64,000 bases of DNA. Source: DASXRC01 sp036506495. GTDB taxonomy: Bacteria; Actinomycetota; Actinomycetes; Mycobacteriales; Micromonosporaceae. A program made the position numbers and the translations under genes. Numbering within the stretch: position 1 is the stretch's first letter; each line of letters begins with the position of its first letter. Shown in pieces: positions 42,686-51,530 of the stretch. The stretch lies in NCBI GenBank assembly GCA_036506495.1, contig DASXRQ010000136.1, positions 1 to 64,000 of the forward strand. Reading direction: 5' to 3'. A model generated the notes under the pieces. It saw only the letters and a program-made list of their open reading frames with translations. It was not told the DNA's origin and searched no databases.

Positions 42686-43980
42686 GGCAGCTCGACCTCG
42701 ATCCTGGTCGGCCCACCGGCCGGGCTGTCGACGCGGAGGGTGCCGTCGACGGACGCGGTGCGCTGGGCCAGGCCGCGCAGCCCGCTGCCCCGTGCGGGGT
42801 CGGCGCCGCCACGACCGTTGTCGACGATGACCATCCGCAGCCGCGACCCGGCGCTGACGACGTCCACGGTCACCTGGGTGGCCCCGGCGTGTTTGGCCGC
42901 GTTGGTCAGCACCTCGGCGACGATGAAGTACGCGACCGCTTCGATCGTCGGCGAGCATCTCCTTGGGAGATCGACCCGAAGCCGCACCGGCACGGGAGAC
43001 CGTGCCGCCAGGCCGGACAGCGCCGCGTCGAGCCCCCGATCGGCCAGCACCGCCGGGTGCAGCCCGCGAACGAGGTCGCGCAGCTCGGCCAGCGCTCGTT
43101 TGGCCTCCTCGTGGGCCTGCGTGATGGCCTGCCTGGTGGCGGGTGCGGCGGCGTCGTCGAGCGCGGCTCGGGCCATGCCCAGGTTCATCGCGAGTGAGAC
43201 CAGCCGCTGCTGGGCGCCGTCGTGCAGGTCGCGTTCGATGCGGCGGCGCTCGGCGTCCGCCGCGTCAACCGCGCCGGCCCGGCTGCGCGCGAGAGCGTCG
43301 ACTCGCATCGCCAGCTCGTCGCGGCGGCGGGGTCCGAGCAGCGCGCGGGCCACGGCGGCGTCCATTCGGGCGATCGACGCGGCCAGCCACGACGCGCTGA
43401 GTATGACGACGATGCCCACCGAGGTGATCAATACGTCGGTACCCGGAGCGCGCACGTCCCAGCCGAAGATGCCGTGCCGCGGCAGAGCCCAGCCGTAGGC
43501 GAACACGGCCGACATCGCCAGGCCGACCGACCAGGCGGTGACGATGACGACGAAGCCGAACGCGCCGATGGGCAACGCCAACAGGTGGTAACCGATCTGT
43601 CGCCACGTGGCGCTCGATCGAGCCTCGGCGAGCAGGCGGCGCAGCCACGAGCCTTGGGACTCGGCCGGGCCGTCGGCCACCGCTCGCGTCGGCGTCGTGA
43701 TCTGGACACCGAGCAGTGACCGGAACCGGGAGCGCTGCATCGCGCTGAGGCCGCGCACGCTGGTGATGAGAAGAACCAGCACGGGCGGGGCGAGCACGAC
43801 GGTCACCAGGAGACTGCCGGTGAGAGCGGCCAGTATGAGCACGACGCAGGCCGAGGTCAGCCCGATCGGCAGCCCGACAATCAGGTGGACCGTGGTCGGC
43901 CACGCCCACCCGAAGATGGGCGCCCGAAGCGATCGATCCACGGCCGCCACCGACGCCCCGGCACCGGTTGTCCGGCTCAC
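42673..43980 (-). CDS. Two-component sensor histidine kinase, NarX/LiaS type
   Basis: About 435 residues from GTG 43980 (an ATG at 44064 would add 28 residues). Four membrane segments occupy the N-terminal half, then a HisKA_3 dimerisation domain with ERDLHDGAQQRLVSLAM (phosphoacceptor His) and a HATPase domain (EVLTNAAKHAGATQ, VDNGRGGADP, GSGLRGLAQR). Such kinases phosphorylate NarL-type regulators; the cognate gene directly downstream is frameshifted. Intact here. Confidence 0.88.
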   Translation of the reverse strand: MSRTTGAGASVAAVDRSLRAPIFGWAWPTTVHLIVGLPIGLTSACVVLILAALTGSLLVTVVLAPPVLVLLITSVRGLSAMQRSRFRSLLGVQITTPTRAVADGPAESQGSWLRRLLAEARSSATWRQIGYHLLALPIGAFGFVVIVTAWSVGLAMSAVFAYGWALPRHGIFGWDVRAPGTDVLITSVGIVVILSASWLAASIARMDAAVARALLGPRRRDELAMRVDALARSRAGAVDAADAERRRIERDLHDGAQQRLVSLAMNLGMARAALDDAAAPATRQAITQAHEEAKRALAELRDLVRGLHPAVLADRGLDAALSGLAARSPVPVRLRVDLPRRCSPTIEAVAYFIVAEVLTNAAKHAGATQVTVDVVSAGSRLRMVIVDNGRGGADPARGSGLRGLAQRTASVDGTLRVDSPAGGPTRIEVELPCAR

Positions 43981-44068
43981 GGTGCCACGGTAGGTGGGTC
44001 GGGCCCGGTTAGGCCACCAGGCGTTCGTCCTTCCCGACCCTGCGGCTGGTCCAACCATCGACACGCCG

Positions 44069-46297
44069 TCACCCCCCGGACTGCGACACGGTGGCCGGCT
44101 GCCGCGCCGGCGAGGGACTTGCGGTGCCGCCGGCCCACCGGGCGCGCCAGCGGACCAGGCCGGTCGGCGCCCACCAGTTCCATCGACCGAGCAGCGTCAT
44201 CGTCGCCGGCACCAACAGGCATCGGACGATCGTGGCGTCGATGGCGATCGCGGCGGCCAGCCCGAGCCCGATCTGCTGCGTGTTGCCGACCCGGCCGACC
44301 AGGAAGCAACCGAAGACGATCACCATGAGCAGAGCCGCGGACGTGATGACGCGGCCGGAGCGTTGCGGACCCCGACGCACCGCGGCGTCGGTGGGCCAGC
44401 CCGCGTCGACATACTCCTTGATCCGGGCGAGCAGGAACACCTCGTAGTCCATGGACAGCCCGAACGCGAACGCCAGGACGCCGACGATGACGAACGGGTC
44501 GAGGCTTCCGACTGTCAGCGTGTGCAGCACCGATGCCCCCACGCCGTGCTGGAACACCAGGCTCATCACGCCGACCGCCGCGCCGAGCGATACCGCGTTC
44601 ATCGCGATCGCCTTGGCCGGCACGACGAGAGAACCCGTCATCAGAAAGAGCAGCACCAGCATCACGAGCACGGTCAGCCCGATCGCCCAGGGCAACCGGT
44701 GGCCGATCAGTGCGAGCACGTCATCCAGCACCGCGGCGTCGCCCGTGACCCACGACCGTACGCCGGTGGGGCGATCCGCGCGTACGCGGTGGACGAGCGC
44801 CCGCGCGGCGGAGCTCTCCTGGTCGCCGCTCACGTAGAGGTCCACCGTGGACAAATTCGGACCCACCGGCACGGCCGGGCCGACGGCGGTAACCTCGCCG
44901 TCCTGCCGCCAGCGGGCGGCCCAGGCCGTCAGGGACGCGGGGTCGGTGCGGGCGACGACGGTGACCGCCGGAGACTCGGGGCGGCCGAACCGGTCCGACA
45001 GGTCATCGGCGACCCGGACGGCGGACAGCGAGCGGGGCAGGCTCGCCAGGCTGTCGAGGCGTGGCGTGGTGGTGAACAGCGGCAGCCCGGCGGCGAGCAA
45101 GGCCGCCGCGGTGACCAGCGCCGTGACCAGCGGCCGCCGCTGCACGGCCCGGGACAGCCAGGCGAAGAACCCGGCCTCGCCGGCGTCGCCGAACCGGGCG
45201 ATCCGCCTGGCCGCGCGCCGGGATGGCCGGATCCGCTTGTGGGCCAATCCGAGCAGCGCGGCGGTGGCGGTCAGCGCGACCGTCATCGCGACGATCGCGA
45301 TCGATACCCCGGCGACCGCGAGTGCGGTCATGGACGTGACGCCGAAGAGCGCGAGGCCGCATAGGGAACCGGCGACGGTCAGGGCGGAGAAGAGGACGGT
45401 ACGCCCGGCCGACGACCAGGCGCGGCCGATGGCGACCTCCGGGGCGTGACCACGCCCGAGCTCCTCCCGGTAGCGGGCGACGAGCAGCAGTCCGTAATCG
45501 ATCGACAGGCCCAGACCGAGGAGGGTGACCACGATGGTCGCGTTCTCATCGAGGTCCGTCAGCTGTTCGAAGCCGAGCAGCGCGGCCATCGCCGCGAAGA
45601 CCGACAGGATCGCCGCGACCACCGGCAATCCGGCCGCGATCACCCCGCCGAAGACGAACATGAGGACGACCAGGGTGATCGGCAGTGAAAGCTCCTCGGC
45701 CCTCGACAGGTCGCTCTGCACCTGGGCGTTCACCTGTTGGCCGAGCACCGCACCGCCGCCGACGAGTACCCGCGCCTGCGGCTGGGCGGCGTCGCGGCGC
45801 AGCGCTGTCTGCAGTGCGTCGAGCCGGTCGGTGACCGCGCTGACGGCGGCACGCTCCGGGTCGTCGGCCAACCGGCGCAGCGTGACGTCGAGCAGCAGGC
45901 CGGTGCCGTCGTGCGAGATCAGGGCGGTGGCCCGTGCGTCGGACAGTCCGGGGTCGTAGGGCGTGGCGACGCCCCGTACGCCCGGAATCTGGGCGATGTC
46001 GGTCGCCGCGGCCACGACCGCGGCGCGGACCGCTCCCGCGCGCGGGTCGACGGAGACCACCTCGCCCACCACGCTGTCACCAACCTGGCTCTCGTTCGTC
46101 AGGACATTCGCACCGCGGACCGACTCCAGGGAGGCGCCGCCCGGCTCGTTCGACAACCCGGCGAAGACCCGCCCGGCAGACAGGAACCCGGCCACCGCGA
46201 TCACCAACCACGCGGCGCATATCCACCAGCGCCGCCGGAAGCACAGGCGGCCAATCCCCGCGATCAGCCCACGCCCCATCGTGTCCGTGCTCGTCAT
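44069..46297 (-). CDS. MMPL/RND family transporter
   Basis: A 742-residue RND-superfamily exporter with about 12 helices and two large extracytoplasmic loops. Duplicated cores show VTLLGLGLSIDYGLLLVARY and GVLAFAFGLSMDYEVFLLAR, the Asp-Tyr motifs of the proton relay in MmpL proteins. ATG at 46297 after AGGAGAGG. Length and topology are normal for actinobacterial MMPL proteins; substrate is probably a lipid or lipophilic compound. It lies downstream of a 253-bp divergent gap (46298-46550) with the SHOCT gene. Confidence 0.9.
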   Translation of the reverse strand: MTSTDTMGRGLIAGIGRLCFRRRWWICAAWLVIAVAGFLSAGRVFAGLSNEPGGASLESVRGANVLTNESQVGDSVVGEVVSVDPRAGAVRAAVVAAATDIAQIPGVRGVATPYDPGLSDARATALISHDGTGLLLDVTLRRLADDPERAAVSAVTDRLDALQTALRRDAAQPQARVLVGGGAVLGQQVNAQVQSDLSRAEELSLPITLVVLMFVFGGVIAAGLPVVAAILSVFAAMAALLGFEQLTDLDENATIVVTLLGLGLSIDYGLLLVARYREELGRGHAPEVAIGRAWSSAGRTVLFSALTVAGSLCGLALFGVTSMTALAVAGVSIAIVAMTVALTATAALLGLAHKRIRPSRRAARRIARFGDAGEAGFFAWLSRAVQRRPLVTALVTAAALLAAGLPLFTTTPRLDSLASLPRSLSAVRVADDLSDRFGRPESPAVTVVARTDPASLTAWAARWRQDGEVTAVGPAVPVGPNLSTVDLYVSGDQESSAARALVHRVRADRPTGVRSWVTGDAAVLDDVLALIGHRLPWAIGLTVLVMLVLLFLMTGSLVVPAKAIAMNAVSLGAAVGVMSLVFQHGVGASVLHTLTVGSLDPFVIVGVLAFAFGLSMDYEVFLLARIKEYVDAGWPTDAAVRRGPQRSGRVITSAALLMVIVFGCFLVGRVGNTQQIGLGLAAAIAIDATIVRCLLVPATMTLLGRWNWWAPTGLVRWRARWAGGTASPSPARQPATVSQSGG

Positions 46298-46550
46298 GGC
46301 CCTCTCCTGACCCCGTGGATGACTGTCCGGTTCAGACTCGCCGGCACGACCGTCGCCGGCCATCCGGCACACCCCCGAGGTGTTGCTGAGGCCAGCCCCA
46401 CTCCCGGGCGGGCGCGGCCGGTCAGGGCCTTGAGTACGTCACCGGGCGTACGCCCAAAGCCGTTTTCCGGCCGACGGCGGCGGCGCTGCCGACGACGCAC
46501 GATCGGGGCACGCGGCGCGCACGAGCGTGCCGGAACCAAAGGAGATCGTG

Positions 46551-46790
46551 ATGTTGGCGGAGTTGACGAGTCATGCGTGGCATGGCGGCGGACCGGGCTG
46601 GTGGCTGGTCTTTCCGATCCTGTTCTGGGTACTGGTGCTGTCGGCCGTCGGGTACCTGATCTATCGTGGGTCGCCGGCCCGGTCTGCCCGCGCGGCCGCC
46701 GAGCGCGCCCTCGCCGAGCGTTTCGCCCGCGGCGAGATCAGCGAGGAGGAGCTGAGGCAGCGCAGAGCCGTCCTGCGTGGCAGGACGTGA
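46551..46790 (+). CDS. Small membrane protein with C-terminal SHOCT domain
   Basis: A 79-residue protein with one membrane helix (about 16-40) and a short SHOCT motif (LAERFARGEISEEELRQRRAV) at the C-terminus, a helical oligomerisation motif. ATG at 46551 follows AAAGGAGATCGTG. Conserved widely in Actinobacteria, unknown role. Confidence 0.8.
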   Translation: MLAELTSHAWHGGGPGWWLVFPILFWVLVLSAVGYLIYRGSPARSARAAAERALAERFARGEISEEELRQRRAVLRGRT

Positions 46791-46821
46791 GTCTCGGCGG
46801 TGTGCGTGGAGGAGGTGGCCG

Positions 46822-47619
46822 ATGCGGGTGCTTGTCACCGGTGGTACGGGCAGGCTCGGCCGCGCCCTCGTCCCTCTGCTCGTCGCCGGCGGCCACCGGG
46901 TACGCATCATGACTCGGACGCCCCGGGAGCCGCCGGCGGGTGCCGAGGTCGTGCGCGCGGATCTCGCGACCGGCCTCGGTCTGGGCGACGGGGTCACCGG
47001 CGTCGACACCGTCGTACATCTCGCGTCGGCACCGTACCGGGGCAGGCAGACGGTGCGGGTCGACGTCGATGGAACGCGCCGGCTAGTCGAGGCGGCCCGC
47101 GCTTCGGGAGCGAGCCACCTCGTCTACACATCGATCGTCGGTGTCGATCGCGTCCCCTGGGCGTATTTTCGCCGCAAGGTGGCCGCCGAGCAGATCGTCC
47201 GGGGCGGCGGCCTTGGCTGGTCGATCGTTCGTGCCACCCAGTTCCACGAGTTCGTTGACGCCGCCCTGACGATGGCCGCGCGGCTTCCTGTAATGATCAC
47301 CGACCCGCGCATACCGGGCCAGCCCGTCGATGCGCGGGACGTCGCCGACCACCTGATGAACCGGGTCGCGGCCGGGCCGAGTGCGACGATCGAGGACTTC
47401 GGTGGGCCGGAGGTCCTCACGTTCGAGGAGTTGGTTCGCGCGTGGCTCACCGCTCGAGGCGTTCGCCGGCCGTTGCTCACGGTTCGGATTCCCGGCCGGC
47501 TCGGCCGGGCCTTCCGGGCCGGCTACATGACCACGCCCGAGCGGGCTCTGGGCCGGATCACCTGGGAGCAGTACCTCGCCGAGCGGCATCTGCCACCCGG
47601 GCTTGCATCCGGTACCTAG
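46822..47619 (+). CDS. NAD(P)-binding atypical SDR (NmrA-like)
   Basis: A 265-residue extended/atypical short-chain reductase. VTGGTGRLGRALVPLL at residues 5-20 is the dinucleotide motif; HLVYTSIVGVDR and LGWSIVRATQFHEF are typical of the NmrA/DUF-type group with no certain catalytic Tyr-Lys. ATG at 46822 follows GGAGGAGG. The MerR-type promoter of the next operon starts within its last codons. Confidence 0.82.
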   Translation: MRVLVTGGTGRLGRALVPLLVAGGHRVRIMTRTPREPPAGAEVVRADLATGLGLGDGVTGVDTVVHLASAPYRGRQTVRVDVDGTRRLVEAARASGASHLVYTSIVGVDRVPWAYFRRKVAAEQIVRGGGLGWSIVRATQFHEFVDAALTMAARLPVMITDPRIPGQPVDARDVADHLMNRVAAGPSATIEDFGGPEVLTFEELVRAWLTARGVRRPLLTVRIPGRLGRAFRAGYMTTPERALGRITWEQYLAERHLPPGLASGT

Positions 47620-47632
47620 GTACGGGTTTACC
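47603..47632 (+). promoter_or_regulatory. MerR-type promoter with operator in the spacer
   Basis: TTGCAT at 47603-47608 (-35-like) is followed by a near-perfect dyad CCGGTACCTAGGTACGGG (47609-47626) and TTTACC at 47627-47632 (-10-like). A dyad centred in an 18-19 bp spacer is the layout that MerR regulators untwist. The expected transcription start falls at or very near the ATG at 47642, so the mRNA may be leaderless. Confidence 0.7.
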
Positions 47633-47641
47633 GTGGCGGGT

Positions 47642-47995
47642 ATGAGCACTGGTGTCTCCTCCGATCCGGCCTGGGTACCGGACGCCTGCACGTTGCCGAC
47701 CGCACAGCGCCCCCTGCGGCGGGCCGAGTTCGATGCCCTCTTCGCTGCCGCGCTCCGGCACAGCGAGCGGGTCAGCTCGGAGCACCTGCGGTTGACGTTC
47801 GCAGGAGCGGCGGATCTGGAGGCCACTGTCCGGGACCTGACGACGCGAGAGAGCGCGTGCTGCTCGTTCTTCGCGTTCACCACCACCGCGCCGAGGCCGG
47901 GCGAGGTGCTGCTCGACATCGAGGTTCCGGCCGGCCGCGTCGCCGTGCTCGACGCGCTCGCCGGCCGCGCCGCCGGGACGCCGGATCCGCTATGA
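47642..47995 (+). CDS. Vicinal-cysteine protein, partner of MerR (putative metal-related)
   Basis: A 117-residue soluble protein with C16 in DACTLPTAQRPLR and an adjacent cysteine pair C73-C74 in ESACCSFFAF. Vicinal thiols are often used to bind soft metals or metalloids. It is the first gene of an operon with a cysteine-bearing MerR regulator (4-nt ATGA overlap) and sits directly behind a MerR-type promoter, so it is probably induced by the regulator's ligand. I know no characterised function; metal sequestration or thiol chemistry is inference. Confidence 0.7.
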   Translation: MSTGVSSDPAWVPDACTLPTAQRPLRRAEFDALFAAALRHSERVSSEHLRLTFAGAADLEATVRDLTTRESACCSFFAFTTTAPRPGEVLLDIEVPAGRVAVLDALAGRAAGTPDPL

Positions 47996-48450
47996 GCACC
48001 GCGCTGCGCAGCGGGGAACTCGCCGCGGCCGCCGGGGTCAACCTGCAGACGCTGCGTTACTACGAGCGCCGTGGCCTGCTCGCCGAGCCGCGACGTAGCC
48101 CGGGCGGGCATCGGCTGTACCCCGCCGAGGCGCTGACGATGCTTCGGGTGATCAAAACCGCGCAACGGCTCGGCTTCACCCTCGACGAGGTGGCCGGGCT
48201 GGTCGACCTCGGCACCCATCGGCACGGCCGGCGCCCCGACGCCAGCCTGCTGCGCCACGCCGCGGCCAAGCTGGCCGAGATCGAGGCGAAGATCGGCGAC
48301 CTGCAGGTAATCGCGGCGACCCTGCGAACCTCGATCGAGGCCGGCTGCGACGACCTGGCCGCCTGCGCCAGCACGGAAGGTTGCCCGCTGCCGTTCGCCG
48401 ACCTCATGGATGCGCGGCGCACCTCGCCCGACCGGCCCGCCGGCCGCTGA
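47992..48450 (+). CDS. MerR family transcriptional regulator with C-terminal cysteines
   Basis: A 152-residue MerR protein. Winged-helix N-terminus: SGELAAAAGVNLQTLRYYER (RYYERRGLL) and GGHRLYPAEALTMLRVIK. The C-terminal effector region has C119, C125 and C131 (GCDDLAACASTEGCPLPF), similar in spacing to Hg(II)-type sensors, but the position equivalent to MerR C82 is not Cys. Start overlaps the upstream gene's stop by 4 nt. Likely activates the operon through the dyad at 47609. The inducer may be a metal or an organomercurial or arsenic-like compound; not determinable from sequence. Confidence 0.88.
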   Translation: MSTALRSGELAAAAGVNLQTLRYYERRGLLAEPRRSPGGHRLYPAEALTMLRVIKTAQRLGFTLDEVAGLVDLGTHRHGRRPDASLLRHAAAKLAEIEAKIGDLQVIAATLRTSIEAGCDDLAACASTEGCPLPFADLMDARRTSPDRPAGR

Positions 48451-48452
48451 GA

Positions 48453-48517
48453 CCCCAACTTCTACGAGGTTGGCGTGCCGAACGGCGGCTAAGACCCTAA
48501 CTTCGTCGAAGTTGGGG
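48453..48517. repeat. Hairpin doublet, copy 3
   Basis: First hairpin CCCAACTTCTACGAGGTTGG (48453-48473, with one T-G wobble) and second CCCTAACTTCGTCGAAGTTGGGG (48495-48517), centres about 43 bp apart. It follows the MerR stop by 2 bp, and the next gene is in the same direction. Third member of the family found at 7674 and 36725. Confidence 0.8.
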
Positions 48518-48573
48518 CGGGGAGCCAGATCCGGCCCCTCGATTCGACCTTGCTCCGCGGGCACGATGTACCC

Positions 48574-49548
48574 ATGGCCGGCGACGATCAGAGCACCATG
48601 CTGACACTAGGACCGACGAGCGTGCGGATGCCGCGGCTGGGTCTTGGCGCAATGGTCTGGGGTGACATGTCGACGGCGCCGCGGTGGAATCCGGCGCGCA
48701 ACGCGTACGGGCCGACGAGCAGCATCGACGAGCAGCGCGATGCGTTGGACGTGAGCCTCGCCGCCGGGGTGAACCTGCTCGACACCGCGGCCATGTACGG
48801 CGGAGGGGCCTCCGAACGACGCGTCGGTGAACTCATCGAGGGCAAGAACGTTCTGGTCGCCACGAAGTTCCCCGCCGGCTTCATCGCCCGCGCGGGTAGC
48901 TTGCCGGCGACGCTCGACGCGAGCCGCGCCCGGCTGCGCCGGTCGGTCATCGACCTGTACCAGATTCATTATCCGTTTCGCTGGATGCCCATCCGTACGC
49001 TGATGAACCTCCTGGCCGACGCCGTCGAGGCGGGCAAGGTACGTGCCGTCGGGGTCAGCAACTATTCGGCCGCCCAGATGCGTACCGCCCACGCCGCGCT
49101 GCGCCAGCGCGGCATCCCGCTGGCGTCCAACCAGGTCCAGTACTCGCTGCTGCACCGAGACCCCGAGGTCAACGGTGTCCTGGACGCGTGCCGAGAGTTG
49201 GGCGTCACGCTGATCGCGTACATGCCCCTGGCCTCCGGGGCGCTCACCGGCAAGTACTCGGCGACTCATCGGCCCGTCGGGTGGCGCCGGTACACGCCGA
49301 CGTTCCGGGGGAGCGGCCTCGCACGGCTCGAACGGGTCAACGACGTGCTGCGCGAGGTGGCCGACGGGCACGGCAAGACGCCGAGCCAGGTCGCCCTGCG
49401 CTGGCTGATCCAGCACGACAATGTCCTGCCCATCCCGGGGGCGAAGAACGGGCGGCAGGCCGCCGATAATGCCGGGGCCCTCTCGTTTGTGCTGAGCGAG
49501 TCGGAGATGGATGCGTTGAGCGCGGCCACGGCCGCCGGCCGCAGCTAG
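48574..49548 (+). CDS. Aldo/keto reductase
   Basis: A 324-residue aldo/keto reductase. The catalytic set is seen as LLDTAAMYGGGASE (Asp and Tyr), LVATKFPAGF (Lys) and YQIHYPFRW (His). C-terminal NADPH region: VLPIPGAKNGRQAADNAGA. ATG at 48574 or 48598. Convergent with the VWA gene. Confidence 0.88.
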   Translation: MAGDDQSTMLTLGPTSVRMPRLGLGAMVWGDMSTAPRWNPARNAYGPTSSIDEQRDALDVSLAAGVNLLDTAAMYGGGASERRVGELIEGKNVLVATKFPAGFIARAGSLPATLDASRARLRRSVIDLYQIHYPFRWMPIRTLMNLLADAVEAGKVRAVGVSNYSAAQMRTAHAALRQRGIPLASNQVQYSLLHRDPEVNGVLDACRELGVTLIAYMPLASGALTGKYSATHRPVGWRRYTPTFRGSGLARLERVNDVLREVADGHGKTPSQVALRWLIQHDNVLPIPGAKNGRQAADNAGALSFVLSESEMDALSAATAAGRS

Positions 49549-49575
49549 GGCTGTGTAGCGGTCGGTTCCTCGAGG

Positions 49576-49633
49576 CAACTACATGGAGATTGCGCCCTCG
49601 GGCCCGCGGGAGGAGCCACCTCCCGTGTAGTTG
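49576..49633. terminator. Inverted repeat between convergent genes
   Basis: CAACTACATGGAG (49576-49588) pairs imperfectly with CCTCCCGTGTAGTTG (49619-49633), enclosing a GC-rich interior that can fold further. Lying between two convergent genes, it could end transcription in both directions. No U-tract follows. Confidence 0.5.
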
Positions 49634-49669
49634 AGTGGATCACGAGGCCCGGCGCCGAGGCGGCGTGCG

Positions 49670-51328
49670 TTAGCCGTGGAGGCCCCCGGCGGCCGTGTGG
49701 ATGAACACCGCGGTCACCTCGTCCACAGTGGACAGAGCTTCCACGTACCCGTCGATGGGCCGGAGCGCCTTTTTCAGCGCGTCCTCCCCCTCGGCCTGAC
49801 CGAACATGACGACGCTGAGCTGCACCGGCCGGTTGGGGTCCTTGGAGCGGGCGAGCGCGGCCGACAAGCTGGGGAGCGTGATGGACTTCTTGTCGTCGTT
49901 GATGCCATCCGTGAAGATCAGCACATGGCTCGGCACGCCGGCCCGGTACGTGTTCCGTGCCGTCACGTACGCGGCCAGGATCGTGTCGTAGAGCCCCGTG
50001 CCGGTCTTCTTCGCCGCCAGGCCGTTACACGCCTTGGCCGCCGCCGCCCGTTGCGCCGGGCCGAGCGGTCGCGGCGGCAGAAGCACGCGGTAGTCGCGCG
50101 GCGCGCTCAAGTTGGCGCCGAATTCCCAGAGCCCGAGCTGGCTGTCGTTCGGGAGCAGGTCCCCCAGCGACCGGCAGCCCTGTGCTACGACCCGAATCAA
50201 GGGCGTACGCGTACCCGGCACCGGGCTCCCCATCGAGCCGGAGACGTCCACGACGATCAGGAGGTTCGTGCGGCGGTCGGCCGGGTACCACGTGGCGAGG
50301 ACATGGTCAACGTGGTGTGGCTTGAGGACGGCGAGCTGCCTGCCGGGGAGCGTGGGCAGATCGGCGGAGGGTCCCGGCGTGCCGGCGTCGCCGGGCGGCG
50401 CGTCGGAATCGGGCACGCGCAGGCCCGCCGTCGCGAGCGCACCGCTGGCGCTCGATTTCGTCAGCTCATCAAACAGGCGGTAGATCCCGGCCGCGCGGAG
50501 CGGGTCGCTCACCGCCGCGACCGTCGGAAACCAGGTGTACCGAAGCAGCACGGCGTAATCGGAGCCGGCGAGGATCGTACGGCCCGGGGCGGGGCTGGCC
50601 AGGGACGGAAGCAGGGCGTACTCCGGCACGAGTCCGACCTCACCGGCCTTTGCGGGCAGGGCGGGCGCCACCCCCGCGATGGTGCGCGTCACGGTGAAGA
50701 TGCGCGCGAGCGCGAGCGCCGACGCGTCCATGCTCTTCGCGAGCCATACCGACTCCGCGACGGCGCCGACCGCCACCATGCCGTCCGCGGAACTGTTCGG
50801 GTCCCGGACGGCGAGTCGGACGTCCTTCCGCGCGGACAGCAGGTTGGCCAGTGCGAGCCATGAACCGCCGGCGTCCTTGATGCGCGCGGCGGTGTTCGTG
50901 TCCGTGACCATGTAGACCGGGCTCTCCGCGAGCACGGTGCCGGATCCGACCACGTCATCCTGGGCGATCTCGAGGTCGCCGGCGACCCCGGCCCAGGCCG
51001 CGTCATCCGGGATCCAGACATCGGCGTCGATTTGCTTGGCGCGCTGCGGACCGGTCCGGCCGTCGCCGATGTCGGCCTCGATGTGGACGCAGTTCGCCGC
51101 GCTCTCGAGGCTGGGAGCCAGCGCCTCCAGCACCGGCGCGAACGATGCGGAGGTGACCACGCGCACCGTACGAGGGCAGGTGCCGTCAGCGCGCGGCGTG
51201 ACGACGGTAGGGCTTCCCGCCCTCAGGTAGTAGACGCCGCCGAGCACGCCAAGGACGCCGACCAACGAAACGGCGGAGAGTATGGATAGCAAGCGGCGCG
51301 GGCCTTCGCGGGCAACGTGCTTCCCCAT
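49670..51328 (-). CDS. Substrate-binding-protein - VWA domain fusion, membrane-anchored
   Basis: A 552-residue protein: N-terminal helix (about 12-36), a periplasmic-binding-protein-like half (RVVTSASFAPVLEALAPSL, DADVWIPDDAAW, about 50-300) and a von Willebrand A domain (about 350-552). The MIDAS motif is complete, D361-x-S363-x-S365 in VVDVSGSMGS with FTDGIND further on. Actinobacterial proteins of this type carry the SBP_bac_11-like domain fused to VWA; ligand-dependent adhesion or chaperoning is proposed but not proven. ATG at 51328 after GGGGGGA. Confidence 0.85.
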   Translation of the reverse strand: MGKHVAREGPRRLLSILSAVSLVGVLGVLGGVYYLRAGSPTVVTPRADGTCPRTVRVVTSASFAPVLEALAPSLESAANCVHIEADIGDGRTGPQRAKQIDADVWIPDDAAWAGVAGDLEIAQDDVVGSGTVLAESPVYMVTDTNTAARIKDAGGSWLALANLLSARKDVRLAVRDPNSSADGMVAVGAVAESVWLAKSMDASALALARIFTVTRTIAGVAPALPAKAGEVGLVPEYALLPSLASPAPGRTILAGSDYAVLLRYTWFPTVAAVSDPLRAAGIYRLFDELTKSSASGALATAGLRVPDSDAPPGDAGTPGPSADLPTLPGRQLAVLKPHHVDHVLATWYPADRRTNLLIVVDVSGSMGSPVPGTRTPLIRVVAQGCRSLGDLLPNDSQLGLWEFGANLSAPRDYRVLLPPRPLGPAQRAAAAKACNGLAAKKTGTGLYDTILAAYVTARNTYRAGVPSHVLIFTDGINDDKKSITLPSLSAALARSKDPNRPVQLSVVMFGQAEGEDALKKALRPIDGYVEALSTVDEVTAVFIHTAAGGLHG

Positions 51329-51530
51329 CGCAGTCCATCCCCCCAGGGATGGCCCGGCCCCCCGATTCGGCCCCTCGCCGCGCCAGACCCGCCATCGGCA
51401 CTCGGACTTTCGGTGCGAAGTCAAGCATGGTGGCCCGTTGCCGGTAAAGCGCCATCCGTCTTCTTAGTCCGACCATCGGCGCCCCAGTTTGGGCCGTTTC
51501 GGCGATGGCCAATAGGCGATCTATTGATTG

